Shown: positions 24,989-34,263, numbered from the stretch's first letter. The stretch: DNA of 64,000 bases from Bryobacterales bacterium (GCA_947446025.1 CANFEY010000003.1:88629-152628); one strand, 5' to 3'. A program made the numbers and translations. The notes: a model not told the origin generated them from the letters alone.

Positions 24989-25765
24989 TCAGATGCCCTT
25001 CAGCATGCCGCCGTCCACTTGCAGCGTGGCCCCAGTAATGTAAGACGCCGAGCCGGAGAACAGGAACACCGCCGCCGCAGCGAACTCATCCGCGTTCCCG
25101 TAGCGGCCCATGGCGATCGTGGCGGAACTTTTCTTGCGCTGCTCCTCCACGTTAATACCCGCCTTTTTCGCGTTGATCTCGTCAAACTCCCGCACCCGGT
25201 CCGTATCGATGCGGCCAGGGATGAGATGGTTCACGCGAATGTTCTTCGAAGCCAACTCCTGCGCCAGCACTTTGGATAACGCCGGGACCGACGCCCGCAT
25301 CACCGTCGAAAGCGCGAGGTTCGCAATCGGTTCCTTCACCGCAGTCGAGGTCGGCAGCACAATCGCCCCGCCGCCACGCTCGATCATGGAAGGCACAACC
25401 AGCCGAACCATTCGCACCGCGCTCAGCAGCAGCAACTCAAACGTCTTCTGCCACGCCGCGTCATCTTGGCCCATCGCCGGTCCCGCAGGGGGGCCGCCGG
25501 AGTTGGTGTAGAGCAAGTCGATCCCGCCAAAACGCTCGATGGTGGCCTTGTGCCACGCGGTGATCGCGTCCGGGGAGCTGACATCGACGGCTATGGAGAA
25601 CACGTCGGGCCCGATCGATGCCGCCGCTGCGCCCACCGCCGCCGCATCGCGCGACGACATCGACACGCGCACGCCTTCCCTCGCCAACGCGCGAGCCACC
25701 GCGAACCCCAGCCCCCGGCTCGCGCCCGCCACCATCGCCACTTTGCCTTGCAGTCCTGTATCCAT
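24989..25765 (-). CDS. SDR family oxidoreductase lacking the usual Tyr-x3-Lys
   Basis: 258 residues, Rossmann fold with AMVAGASRGLGFAVARAL (cofactor loop), YTNSGGPPAGPAM and a C-terminal GATLQVDGGMLKG typical of FabG-like reductases. The expected catalytic Tyr-x3-Lys is replaced by IANLALSTVMRASVPALSKV, so the normal SDR chemistry cannot apply unchanged. A subgroup with this replacement exists (the NLxLS-x3-R form), which may act on other substrates or be non-catalytic. It abuts the pfkB remnant and is divergent from the chromate-transport genes. Confidence 0.85.
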   Translation of the reverse strand: MDTGLQGKVAMVAGASRGLGFAVARALAREGVRVSMSSRDAAAVGAAAASIGPDVFSIAVDVSSPDAITAWHKATIERFGGIDLLYTNSGGPPAGPAMGQDDAAWQKTFELLLLSAVRMVRLVVPSMIERGGGAIVLPTSTAVKEPIANLALSTVMRASVPALSKVLAQELASKNIRVNHLIPGRIDTDRVREFDEINAKKAGINVEEQRKKSSATIAMGRYGNADEFAAAAVFLFSGSASYITGATLQVDGGMLKGI

Positions 25766-25797
25766 GAACTTCCTATTTTACCTGCCTCGGGATTCAT

Positions 25798-25803
25798 TAC
25801 CAT
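25798..25803 (+). promoter_or_regulatory. Putative -10 element (TACCAT) before the first chromate transporter gene
   Basis: TACCAT, six bases (GGATAC), then the TTG start at 25810. Same layout as other leaderless candidates in the window. Confidence 0.35.
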
Positions 25804-25809
25804 GGATAC

Positions 25810-26361
25810 TTGCAGCCAACTCTCGCAAACCTCGCGCGGATCTTCTTCCGCATCGGCAACACCACCTTCGGCGGCGGCTACGTCACCATAGGCATGCTGG
25901 GACGTGAACTAGTGGAGCAGCGCCGCTGGCTGCCCTCCGAAAAATTCGACCTGGCCTTCGCCCTCTCACGCGTAACGCCAGGCACCAACCTGCTCGCCTT
26001 CTGCGCGGCCATCGGAGCGCAGCTCAAAGGCGTGGCCGGAGCAGTTGCCGCCGTTCTTGCCGTAACGGTGCCGTCCGCCATCGTGGCCGTGCTCTTCATC
26101 TACGGCTTCGAGGCGGGACAGCACAACGCGGTAGCGATGGCGGCCATCAGCGGCACCGTAGCCGCCGTCGCGGGCATGATGTGGTCCACCATCTGGACCA
26201 TCCTGCGCCCCCACGTCGGCGGCCCCATCCGCAACCTGCAGGTGGTGCTGATCGCTGGCGGCGCGTTCCTGGCGTCATGGAAGTTCGGCATCACACCCGT
26301 GCCCATCATCGCAGCGGGCACGCTGATCGGCGTGTTTTGGAAGGACCCCGGCAAACGATGA
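25810..26361 (+). CDS. Chromate transporter family protein, N-terminal-type subunit
   Basis: 183 residues, half the length of ChrA, with about five to six membrane helices. The opening IFFRIGNTTFGGGYVTIGML and ALSRVTPGTNLLAFCAAIGA are the CHR-domain signature (FGGG and PGP/PGT). Short CHR proteins work in pairs of opposite topology to expel chromate or related oxyanions. The TTG start is taken because no ATG or GTG exists before the conserved part in this frame. Its stop overlaps the ATG of the second subunit. Confidence 0.85.
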   Translation: MQPTLANLARIFFRIGNTTFGGGYVTIGMLGRELVEQRRWLPSEKFDLAFALSRVTPGTNLLAFCAAIGAQLKGVAGAVAAVLAVTVPSAIVAVLFIYGFEAGQHNAVAMAAISGTVAAVAGMMWSTIWTILRPHVGGPIRNLQVVLIAGGAFLASWKFGITPVPIIAAGTLIGVFWKDPGKR

Positions 26362-26873
26362 GCGTCTGGACCGTCTACATCCTGCTGCTCAAAGCCAGCC
26401 TGACCTCGTTCAGCGGTCTGGGGTCGCTGCCCATGGTCCGCCAAGATTTCGTAGTGACCGCCCACGCCCTCACGGACCATCAACTCAATACCGCCGTCGC
26501 CGCCGGCCGCACCGGTCCCGGACCGTACGGGCTCTACCTGGTCTGCGTCGGCTTCCTGGCCGCCGGAATCCCCGGAGCCATCGCGGGCTTCCTCGCGCTG
26601 ATCACGCCCGCGTTCCTGGTGATCCCGCTGATGTGGTGGATCGGCAAGCGCGCAGATCATCCGCGCGTACGCGGCGCAATTCGTGGATTGCTGCTGGCCG
26701 CCGCGGGCCTGCTGCTCTCCGCCGCCATGCCGCTGACGCAGGACGCGCTGACCGGGCCGTTTGCGCTGGCGGTGATCGTGGCCAGCTTCGGCTTGCTTAC
26801 CTTTACGAAGATTGATTCCGCATGGTTGATGGCGGGCGCGGCCGCGGCAGGATTAGCTACGCTGCTCTTTTGA
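26358..26873 (+). CDS. Chromate transporter family protein, C-terminal-type subunit
   Basis: 171 residues with five to six membrane helices. LLLKASLTSFSGLGSLPMVR and AAGRTGPGPYGLYLVCVGFL are the second CHR signature. It is coupled to the first subunit by ATGA overlap, so the two form one transporter. The frame is open upstream but that part lies inside the first gene. The end overlaps the convergent PEP-CTERM gene by about 20 bases. Confidence 0.85.
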   Translation: MSVWTVYILLLKASLTSFSGLGSLPMVRQDFVVTAHALTDHQLNTAVAAGRTGPGPYGLYLVCVGFLAAGIPGAIAGFLALITPAFLVIPLMWWIGKRADHPRVRGAIRGLLLAAAGLLLSAAMPLTQDALTGPFALAVIVASFGLLTFTKIDSAWLMAGAAAAGLATLLF

Positions 26874-28139
26874 GACGCGGTGCTGCAGGTAACCCAGGCC
26901 CAAAAGTCCGAGCACGCCCATGCCGAGCCCCGAGGGTTCCGGGGTCAACGAGGTTAGCTGGTAGATTTCCCCAGTTCCCCAATCGGAGATGTAGAGCGCA
27001 TTACTCGTCGCCAGCAGCCCTAGCGGGTTACCCATTGAGCCTCCCATCACGAAGTATTGGTACTGCCCCGTTGTTGGATCGTAGTAGATGACCGGATTTC
27101 GCGTATTGCCTGAGGCACCGCTGAATCCGACGAAGATCCCCCCGTTGAAGGGGGCAGGGAAATTGCTGGGGGCCAGCGCGATTTGGGCGGCCCCTTGGCT
27201 ATACATCAACCCGTCTGGTCCGGTTTGTGGTATGAACGCGGCCTCGGGATGGGTGCAGTTGTCCACAGCGTGAACGCCTGTTCCATAGGCTGGGAAACAA
27301 GTTGGAAAGCCGAAGTTTACAGCCGACGAACCAGGGGTCAACTGCGCGGCCAAGATGCGGTTGAGTTCGTCCGCTTGTACGGGATCCTGACCCGGACCAA
27401 GCGCGTCCATGCCGTTATCACTGAACCACAAGTCTCCGTTACTGTCAAATTGCAACCCGAAAACGTTGCGGATTCCGGAGGCGATCATGTGGAGATTAGA
27501 CGCCGTGGGTGACGCTCCGCTCAGGTCCAGCGTCATCATGTACAGCGATGCGCCATTTAGTTGGGCGTTATTCAGCCCAAGTCCATTGACGGTAGCCGTT
27601 CCGCCGGCGGTAGCATCGCCCGGCGATCCAACGTTGAAAACCAGATCATAAGATCCTGGTGGTCCACCGGGTGTGGGCCGTATCGCGAGACCGGCACTGG
27701 AGTGTCACCACCCATCCGGATAGTCGAATTGCAGCGCGGCCGTATACGTGATCGCCGCCCCGGGGTCGCTCCCTGTTTTGAGAAGCGTGATCGTCTTGTC
27801 CCCAAACGTGCCTTCCAGAATATAGTCTCCCGCCGTGACAAGTTGCGTCAACGGGCCCTGTCCATTGGGGTTGGAGTACAGCGGAGAAGGATCAATAATC
27901 CCGATCCCGTCCGCGTTAGTATCGGTGATGCGAATCAGTTCGCCCCCTATGAAGCCAGGACTCTGCTGCACCAAGATCGACCCGTCGCTGAGCCTCACCA
28001 TACCTTGCGGTAAGCTCAAGCCTGAGGCAAAAAAGGTGACGCTAAATTGCGACAGATCCACGAGTGGCCCGAATACCGGTGCGGCCTGGGTGGGTTGCAA
28101 TATCGCACAGCAGGCAAAGAACAGGCTGAGGCGGATCAT
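26853..28139 (-). pseudogene. PEP-CTERM sorted propeller protein interrupted by one TGA
   Basis: From the ATG at 28139 there is a signal peptide (IRLSLFFACCAILQPTQA) and a beta-propeller related to glucose/sorbosone dehydrogenases (GLSLPQGMVRLSDGSILVQQ). At 27705-27707 a TGA interrupts FDYPDGW-stop-HSSAGLAI, where a second Trp is expected (YPDGWWHSSAG), so one TGG to TGA change would explain it. The frame then runs on through IRNVFGLQFDSNGDLWFSDN and YISDWGTGEIYQL to the PEP-CTERM tail TPEPSGLGMGVLGLLGLGYL followed by basic residues, the exosortase sorting signal. About 428 residues if read through. Confidence 0.8.
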
Positions 28140-28145
28140 CAACCC

Positions 28146-28151
28146 AGTATA
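28146..28151 (-). promoter_or_regulatory. Putative -10 element (TATACT) before the PEP-CTERM gene
   Basis: TATACT, six bases (GGGTTG), then ATG. The hexamer and spacing are identical to those at 11591-11596. The tmk gene ends 8 bases further upstream. Confidence 0.5.
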
Positions 28152-28159
28152 GCGGCACA

Positions 28160-28771
28160 CTATTCCGGCAACATAGACACGACTTTCCAGATTTGGCGCG
28201 AAATAGTACTGGTATCGTGGTGCCCGTCGATGATGCGAATCCGGCTCGGGTCGTCTGCCGCCAATTGAAGGAAAGTTTCCCGGACCGTTCGATGGAATGT
28301 GACGGGCAACTGCTCCATCCGCGTTTGTATGGCTCTCGCGAGGCCGGTTTCGACGTCGACGTCGATGAGCAGCGTCAGGTGCGGAACCAATCCGCGGCAA
28401 GCGATGCGGTCCAGATCGTAGACCACTTCCGCGCCCAGCCCGCGCCCCGCGCCCTGATAGGCCAGGGAGGAATCCGTGAAGCGGTCACACAGCACGGTCT
28501 TGCCCGCGGCCAGCGCCGGCAGGATCACTTCGTCCACATTCTGCGCGCGGCTTGCGAACATCAGCAGCAGCTCGGCAGTGGGTCGGAGCGCGGTGCTGGC
28601 CGGGTTGAGCAGGATCTCGCGAATCTGTCTACCGATCACGGTCCCGCCAGGTTCCCGCGTTTCGACCACATCACACCCTTCAGCGCGCAGCCGCTCCGCA
28701 AGCAGCTTCAGCTGCGTCGTCTTCCCGCTGCCCTCGGGCCCTTCAAAGGTGATGAAGCGGCCTTTAGTCAT
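28160..28771 (-). CDS. tmk: Thymidylate kinase
   Basis: 203 residues. It phosphorylates dTMP to dTDP with ATP. FITFEGPEGSGKTTQLKLLA is the P-loop (about 10-19), ETREPGGTVIGRQIREILL and LCDRFTDSSLAYQGAGRG (DRF motif) bind dTMP. It is the last gene of the long minus-strand housekeeping operon; its ATG overlaps the end of the uracil-DNA glycosylase gene by 8 bases. Both products deal with uracil/thymine balance in DNA, which makes the pairing sensible. Confidence 0.94.
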   Translation of the reverse strand: MTKGRFITFEGPEGSGKTTQLKLLAERLRAEGCDVVETREPGGTVIGRQIREILLNPASTALRPTAELLLMFASRAQNVDEVILPALAAGKTVLCDRFTDSSLAYQGAGRGLGAEVVYDLDRIACRGLVPHLTLLIDVDVETGLARAIQTRMEQLPVTFHRTVRETFLQLAADDPSRIRIIDGHHDTSTISRQIWKVVSMLPE

Positions 28772-29486
28772 AGACGAAATGCAGCAGCTTCTTCAAGTCT
28801 TCCCAGGACTCCCGCTTAGCGTCCGCACTGTAGGGGCGCAGCAAATACGACGGGTGGTAGGTGACCATCAGTGGAATTCCATGCCACGTCTGCCAATTCC
28901 CGCGCAACTTGGTGACGCCTTCCTTGGTGCCCAGCAGTGCCTTCGCGGCAGTGCCGCCGAGCGCGCAGATCGCCTTGGGTTTGATCGCCATGAGCTGCCG
29001 GAACAGGAACTGCCCGCAGACTTCCATCTCATCCGGCTGCGGCGCGCGATTCTCCGGCGGCCGGCACTTCACCACATTGCAAATGTAGACGTCGTTGCGC
29101 GTGATCGAGATGCCTTCCTTCAACGCCGTCCCGTCGATCATTTTCGTCAGCAACTGGCCCGCGCGCCCAATGAACGGAACACCCTGTTCATCTTCATCCG
29201 CACCCGGCCCTTCGCCCACGAACACCAGCGGCGATTGTTCGTTGCCCGACCCGAAGACAATCTTGTTGCGTTGTTCGCACAAGCGGCAGCGGCGGCAATC
29301 GTCGCCTATGTCCTGGAGGATCTGGATCAGCGTGTCTCCAACAGGAGCCAGCGATGGCAGCGGCTCAGCTTTCGGCTTGGGTTTGGGCATGGGTGGAGGT
29401 GGGGAAGTCGGGGTCCGGCGGTAGATTTCCGTGACGCCGAGGTCTTGATAGTAGCTGAGCTGGGCTCGAATCTCGTCGCGCGTCAT
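28764..29486 (-). CDS. Uracil-DNA glycosylase, family 4 (Fe-S)
   Basis: 240 residues. After a Pro/Lys-rich linker (about 28-45), the enzyme core has CRRCRLCEQRNKIVFGSG (Fe-S cysteines), VFVGEGPGADEDEQGVPFIG (motif 1, with the GEGPG water-activating loop) and VTYHPSYLLR (motif 2), plus two further Cys (NVVKCRPPENR and EVCGQF). It removes uracil from DNA. The start overlaps the end of coaBC by 4 bases. The length and N-terminal extension match family 4 enzymes once annotated as phage SPO1 polymerase-related proteins. Confidence 0.93.
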   Translation of the reverse strand: MTRDEIRAQLSYYQDLGVTEIYRRTPTSPPPPMPKPKPKAEPLPSLAPVGDTLIQILQDIGDDCRRCRLCEQRNKIVFGSGNEQSPLVFVGEGPGADEDEQGVPFIGRAGQLLTKMIDGTALKEGISITRNDVYICNVVKCRPPENRAPQPDEMEVCGQFLFRQLMAIKPKAICALGGTAAKALLGTKEGVTKLRGNWQTWHGIPLMVTYHPSYLLRPYSADAKRESWEDLKKLLHFVYD

Positions 29487-30685
29487 TTCTTCAGTTTCAC
29501 GATTTCGTCGAAGATTCGATGCGCGATGGCGGATTTGGGTGCTCGCGCCACCGGCACTTCGCCGTTGCGCATCACCAGAGTGACTTCGTTTTCATTGGCG
29601 TCAAAGCCCGTGCCCGCTTGGGCAACGTTGTTGGCGACGACCATGTCACAGTTCTTGACTTCCAACTTGCGGCGCGCGTAGTCGACCACGTTTTCCGTTT
29701 CGGCGGCGAAGCCGATCAGGAGGCGGTTGCCCTTCCTGCGGCCGCACTCAGCAAGGATGTCCGGCGTGGGATCCAGGTCCAGCGTCAGCCGCGTGGATGT
29801 CTTCTTGACCTTTTGCTGCGGCACCTCCGCGCGATGATAGTCCGCCACGGCGGCGGACTTCACAATGATGGTCGACTCATCCAAGCGATCCATCACAGCC
29901 TGCCGCATCTCAAGCGCCGTGCGCACGCGGACAACCTCCACGCCCGCGGGTTCGGAAATGGCGACGGGTCCCGACACCAAAATCACGCGCGCGCCGCGAG
30001 CCTTCGCGTCCGCAGCCAACGCATAGCCCATCTTGCCGCTAGAGCGGTTCGTGATATAGCGCACTGGATCAAGCGGCTCCTGCGTTGGCCCAGCGGTGAT
30101 CAGCACCGTCTCGCCGTTCAGGTCCTGTTTCACGGGCTCCAACGCGCGCATGACCGCCGCAGCGATCAGCTCGGGCTCAGGCAAACGACCTGGACCCACC
30201 ATGCCGCACGCCAGCGGCCCGGAACCCGGCTCCACGATCACATGCCCACGCTCCCGCAAGGTCCGCACATTGGCCCGCGTAGCCGGATGGTTCCACATGT
30301 TGGTGTTCATCGCGGGCGCGACGACAACGGGTCCCGTGAAGGCCAGGTAGGTGGTGCTGAGAAAATCGTCCGCCAGTCCGTGCGCGAATTTCGCGATTAG
30401 ATCCGCCGTAGCAGGGGCGACCACCAGCACTTGCGAATCCTGGGCCACGCGGATGTGTTCAATGGCGCTCGAAAGAGTGTCCTCCGCGCCGCCGGTTGCA
30501 AACAGGTTGGTGATGACCTTGTGTCCAGTGAGGGCCGCGAAGGTGAGCGGGCGGACAAACTCCTCCGCCGCGCGGGTCATGATGACTTGTACCGAATACC
30601 CGCGTTCCATGAGCGCGCGGGCAAGCTCCGCTGCCTTGTAAGCAGCGATGCCACCGCCCACGCCCAGTGCAACGCGATCGGACAT
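29483..30685 (-). CDS. coaBC: Bifunctional phosphopantothenoylcysteine decarboxylase / phosphopantothenate-cysteine ligase
   Basis: 400 residues with both halves. The CoaC flavoprotein half has VALGVGGGIAAYKAAELARA, the active His region and NTNMWNHPATRANV, and ACGMVGPGRLPEP (catalytic Cys). The CoaB half has LITAGPTQEPLDPVRYITNR, KMGYALAADAKARGA, and VKKTSTRLTLDLDPTPDIL. It makes 4'-phosphopantetheine for coenzyme A. It lies directly downstream of rpoZ and gmk, an order shared by many bacteria. Confidence 0.96.
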   Translation of the reverse strand: MSDRVALGVGGGIAAYKAAELARALMERGYSVQVIMTRAAEEFVRPLTFAALTGHKVITNLFATGGAEDTLSSAIEHIRVAQDSQVLVVAPATADLIAKFAHGLADDFLSTTYLAFTGPVVVAPAMNTNMWNHPATRANVRTLRERGHVIVEPGSGPLACGMVGPGRLPEPELIAAAVMRALEPVKQDLNGETVLITAGPTQEPLDPVRYITNRSSGKMGYALAADAKARGARVILVSGPVAISEPAGVEVVRVRTALEMRQAVMDRLDESTIIVKSAAVADYHRAEVPQQKVKKTSTRLTLDLDPTPDILAECGRRKGNRLLIGFAAETENVVDYARRKLEVKNCDMVVANNVAQAGTGFDANENEVTLVMRNGEVPVARAPKSAIAHRIFDEIVKLKK

Positions 30686-30694
30686 GCGGAAGCC

Positions 30695-30940
30695 TTACGC
30701 TTCTTCGACGGGCTCGAGGATGTCGCGGTTCAACATCGGGTCGCTGTACTGCACCAACCCGCGGCGGGTTTCCTCGCAAGCCATCACGGTGGGCTTCTTC
30801 GAGGTGCTGGGCAGGAAGCTGCGGGCACCGGCCTGCAACTGGCGCGCGCGCTTGCTCGCGACGATGATGAAGCGGTACACGCTCATTTCCGGATCGTCCG
30901 GAATCACGCTGTGCGAAAGGGGGCGGACGTGTTCTGCCAT
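30695..30940 (-). CDS. rpoZ: RNA polymerase omega subunit
   Basis: 81 residues. SVYRFIIVASKRARQLQAGA is the conserved omega helix that clasps the beta' subunit. PTVMACEETRRGLVQY follows, as in other omegas. It aids polymerase assembly and forms part of the ppGpp site in many bacteria. GGAG lies 10 bases before the ATG, and the gmk stop is 1 base upstream, so it is cotranscribed with gmk. Confidence 0.94.
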   Translation of the reverse strand: MAEHVRPLSHSVIPDDPEMSVYRFIIVASKRARQLQAGARSFLPSTSKKPTVMACEETRRGLVQYSDPMLNRDILEPVEEA

Positions 30941-30941
30941 A

Positions 30942-31544
30942 TTAAAAGGTCTCCAATATCGGACGGATTTGTTGCTCCATCCAATGCCGCCGGCTCCGGT
31001 TCGCGCTGACGATGGCGGTCAAATTGTCCACCGACGCCTGCACGTCTTTGTTCACCAGCACGTAATCATACTGCGAGTAATTCCGGATCTCCTCAGCCGC
31101 TTCGCTCAAACGCCGCTGGATGACTTCTTCTGAATCCTGCGACCGTGAACGCAAACGCTGTTCCAGCTCCTGCCGGCTCGGGGGGAGAATAAAAATCGAA
31201 ACCGCTCCCGGAATACGCTCTTTCAATTGTCGCGCACCCTTCACGTCAATGTCGAGGATCAAATCGACCCCCTCCGCCGCCGCCCGGTCCAGCTCGCTTT
31301 GGTGCGTGCCGTAGAAGTTGCCGAAAACGTCCGCCCATTCGAGGAATTCGTTGCGATCCACGCGGGCCTGAAACTGCTCGCGGGAGATGAAGTAGTATTC
31401 CTTGCCGTCCACTTCATTGCCGCGCGGCTGGCGCGTGGTGTAAGACACCGAAAAGCGCAGCCGGGTCACCGTCTGCATAAGCTGTCCGACAAGTGTGGAT
31501 TTTCCGGAGCCGGAGGGGGCTGAGATGATGAAGACGCTCGGCAT
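30942..31544 (-). CDS. gmk: Guanylate kinase
   Basis: 200 residues. It converts GMP to GDP with ATP. P-loop IISAPSGSGKSTLVGQL; GMP site SVSYTTRQPRGNEVDGKEYY; EWADVFGNFYGTHQSEL and LDIDVKGARQLKERIP are the remaining family blocks, and the lid RLRSRSQDSEEVIQRRL is present. The ATG at 31544 shares a base with the stop of yicC, so the two are translationally coupled. Confidence 0.96.
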   Translation of the reverse strand: MPSVFIISAPSGSGKSTLVGQLMQTVTRLRFSVSYTTRQPRGNEVDGKEYYFISREQFQARVDRNEFLEWADVFGNFYGTHQSELDRAAAEGVDLILDIDVKGARQLKERIPGAVSIFILPPSRQELEQRLRSRSQDSEEVIQRRLSEAAEEIRNYSQYDYVLVNKDVQASVDNLTAIVSANRSRRHWMEQQIRPILETF

Positions 31545-32446
31545 TATTCGAGATTCAGGCTCTGCTCTCTAATCTTCTCGATCGCGGCCTTCGCACCCAG
31601 CGCAAGGTCCGTGATCTTCAAGCCGATTTCACCGATGCCGCTGGTCTTTGAAAGGATGGTGTTGGCCTCGCGATTCATCTCCTGCAGCAAAAAGTCGAGC
31701 TTCTTGCCCACCTCGCCGCCGCTATCCAGCAACTGTCCAAGCTGCCCGGAGTGAATCCGCAGCCGCGCGAGTTCTTCACCCACGTCGCTGCGGTCAACTA
31801 GGATGGCCGCTTCCTGGGCCAGGCGCTGCGGTTCGATCTGCACGCCCTTCAGCAACTCCGCCAGACGTTCACTGAGCCGCGCCTGGAACGTGGACACCGC
31901 CGTGCCGCGGATCTTCTCGATGGCATCCGCTGCGGCGGCCACCTGGGCGTTGTGGATCTGCATCTCCCGCGCAATCTCACCGCCTTCGCGGGTGCGGAAC
32001 GCGTTGAGTTCGGTGAGCGCATCGGCCAGCGCGTCCAGCAACCGCGCCTCTGTTTCCGGCGGCGGTTCGCCTGAGCCGCTGTCGCCGAACATCCCCGGCA
32101 GGCGCAGAGCCGCGTTCAAATCCGGCTGCGATTCCAGACAGTGCCGCGCCGCAGCCTCGCGAAACGCCGCGACGTACTCTTCCAGCAGTTCATGATTCAC
32201 CGATGTGCTGTCGCCATTGCGCGCGAAGTCCGGCAGGTTGATGCGCACGTCCGCGTGCCCGCGCGTGAGCTTCGCCTTCACTGCGCTGCGAATTGCGTTC
32301 TCAAACAGGTCCGCCGACGCGGGCGCGTGAACATGCACGTCGAGACCGCGATGGTTCACGGTCTTGATGCTGACGATGAGTTCTTTCTCACCAAGGGGCC
32401 GTCGCGCGCGGGCGAAGCCGGTCATGCTGCGTAGGGGGTTTGACAT
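31544..32446 (-). CDS. YicC/YloC family endoribonuclease
   Basis: 300 residues. LRSMTGFARARRPLGEKEL is the family N-terminus and the C-terminus has GKKLDFLLQEMNREANTILS followed by KTSGIGEIGLKITDLALGAK and KIREQ. YicC proteins are RNA endonucleases that act on small and structured RNAs. It sits before gmk, which is its most common neighbour, and its ATG region abuts the end of the ABC transporter gene (same base 32446). Confidence 0.93.
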   Translation of the reverse strand: MSNPLRSMTGFARARRPLGEKELIVSIKTVNHRGLDVHVHAPASADLFENAIRSAVKAKLTRGHADVRINLPDFARNGDSTSVNHELLEEYVAAFREAAARHCLESQPDLNAALRLPGMFGDSGSGEPPPETEARLLDALADALTELNAFRTREGGEIAREMQIHNAQVAAAADAIEKIRGTAVSTFQARLSERLAELLKGVQIEPQRLAQEAAILVDRSDVGEELARLRIHSGQLGQLLDSGGEVGKKLDFLLQEMNREANTILSKTSGIGEIGLKITDLALGAKAAIEKIREQSLNLE

Positions 32447-34263
32447 CAGGTTTGCGGAGCTTCTAGGAATTGTAACTCGTAAAGGCGACGGTAAATGCCG
32501 CCCTGCGCCAGCAAGTCATCGTGCTTGCCGAACTCCGCGATTTTCCCGCGGTCCAGCACCACAATCTTGTCAGCCCTCCGCACCGTCGAAAGCCGGTGCG
32601 CGATCACGAGGACCGTTCGATGTTCCATCAGCCGCTGGAGCGCTTCCTGCACCAGCCGTTCCGATTCAGTGTCAAGGTGCGACGTCGCCTCATCCAGAAT
32701 CAGGATGGGCGCGTCCTTCAGCAGCGCGCGCGCGATCGCGAGCCGTTGGCGCTGCCCCCCGCTGAGCTTGGTCCCACGCTCACCGATGATGGTGTCGTAA
32801 CCGTCCGGCATGCGGAGAATGAACTCCTCCGCCAATGAGTCGCGCGCCGCCTGACGAATCTGCTCCGGCGTTGCGTGCAACCGGCCGTAGCCGATATTCG
32901 CAGCTACAGAATCGTTGAATAAGAAAGTATCCTGCGCCACGATGCTGATGTGAGCACGAAGCGAGGCCATCTTCAGTTCGCGCAAGTCGTGCCCGTCGAT
33001 CTTAATCGTCCCGCCGGTCACATCGTAGAACCGCGGCACCAAATTCGCCAGTGTAGTCTTGCCCGCGCCGCTTGAACCTACCAGTGCCACCACCTCGCCG
33101 GCCTTCACCGCCAGCGAAATGCCGTCCAGCACAGGGCCTTCGGAAGTCGGATACTGAAACCGCACGTTCTCAAATTCGATTGACTTTTTGAAGCGCGCCA
33201 ACGCGACGGCGTGTTCGGACTCTTTCACTTGCGGATCGCCGTCCAGATACTCAAATACTTTCTGCGACGCTCCCAGGGCCTGTTGAAAGATGTTGTAGAT
33301 GCCCGTGAGCCGCTTCACCGGCTCATAGAGCATCAGAAGTGCGATGACGAAACCCGTAAAGTCGCCCGCGGTCATGGAGCCCGCCTTGATCCGCTCGCGC
33401 GCGAGCATGAGTAGGACGACGATGGTAACGGACCCGAAGAATTCGATGAGCGGAGACGCAATCGCCTGCTGCGCCACATAGCGCAAATTGGCGGTGCGTA
33501 AACGTTCCGCACGTTCGCGAAAACGGTTGGATTCGATCTCTTCGGCCCCAAACGACTTCACCACTTGATGGCCGCTCAGCGTTTCCTGTAGCGCCTGATT
33601 GAGATCCGCGGCGTTGTCTTGCGCCCCACGCGTGGTCCGTCGCAAACGTTTACCCAGGCGGGCCGTGGGTACCAGCACGAAGGGGAGCACGGTGAGACTG
33701 AACACCGCCAGTCTCCAGTCCGTCTGCACTACAACGGCCAGCAGAAAGATGCCGGTGAAACTCTGCCGCAACAAATCCGCCAAGATGTGAGAGAGCGCCA
33801 CCTGAATCTTCTCCAGGTCATTCATGATGGAACTCATCACGCGCGCTGTGGAGTTCGCTTCAAAGAAGTGCGCGTCCTGGTGGACCACTCGGTCAAAGAC
33901 GTCTTGACGCAAATCCGTGACCGCGGAAAGCCCCACATAATTCACCAGATAGTTCGCGCAATAATCGCACAGACCCTTCATGAAGAAGACCGTGAGAATC
34001 GCGATGGCGACCATGGTCCACACGTTATGCACGTCGGGTGGCATGAAGGAATCAAGGAAGACCTGGTAATTCCAGCCGGGAATGGTGAACAGGCGCACCG
34101 GCGCGTCCACTGTTTGTGGATTGAGCACGCGATCAATGATGGGCACGATGAGGCGCGCCGTCAGCGCCTGCGCGGCTCCTACGATCACCATCAAAAAGAC
34201 TGAAACCAGCAGGGAGCCGATGTAGGGGCGCGAATAATTGATCAACCGCCGCAGTTCACTCAT
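32446..34263 (-). CDS. msbA: MsbA-like ABC transporter (fused permease and ATPase)
   Basis: 605 residues from the ATG at 34263. Six membrane helices lie in about residues 15-305, followed by an ATPase domain: Walker A ALVGSSGAGKTTLANLVP, the Q-loop SIVAQDTFLFND, signature TKLSGGQRQRLAIARALL, Walker B APILILDEATSHLDTE and the H-loop VLVIAHRLSTVRRAD. This is the lipid flippase type that moves lipid A-core or similar lipids across the inner membrane. Its neighbour upstream is a heptosyltransferase-type GT9 enzyme, which supports a role in lipopolysaccharide export. The start overlaps the GT9 stop (ATGA). Confidence 0.9.
   Translation of the reverse strand: MSELRRLINYSRPYIGSLLVSVFLMVIVGAAQALTARLIVPIIDRVLNPQTVDAPVRLFTIPGWNYQVFLDSFMPPDVHNVWTMVAIAILTVFFMKGLCDYCANYLVNYVGLSAVTDLRQDVFDRVVHQDAHFFEANSTARVMSSIMNDLEKIQVALSHILADLLRQSFTGIFLLAVVVQTDWRLAVFSLTVLPFVLVPTARLGKRLRRTTRGAQDNAADLNQALQETLSGHQVVKSFGAEEIESNRFRERAERLRTANLRYVAQQAIASPLIEFFGSVTIVVLLMLARERIKAGSMTAGDFTGFVIALLMLYEPVKRLTGIYNIFQQALGASQKVFEYLDGDPQVKESEHAVALARFKKSIEFENVRFQYPTSEGPVLDGISLAVKAGEVVALVGSSGAGKTTLANLVPRFYDVTGGTIKIDGHDLRELKMASLRAHISIVAQDTFLFNDSVAANIGYGRLHATPEQIRQAARDSLAEEFILRMPDGYDTIIGERGTKLSGGQRQRLAIARALLKDAPILILDEATSHLDTESERLVQEALQRLMEHRTVLVIAHRLSTVRRADKIVVLDRGKIAEFGKHDDLLAQGGIYRRLYELQFLEAPQT

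Noticed and set aside
27705..27707. TGA decoded as tryptophan
   Set aside because: Many genes here end in TGA in normal overlaps (pstC, pstA, rhomboid), so TGA is a stop in this genome.
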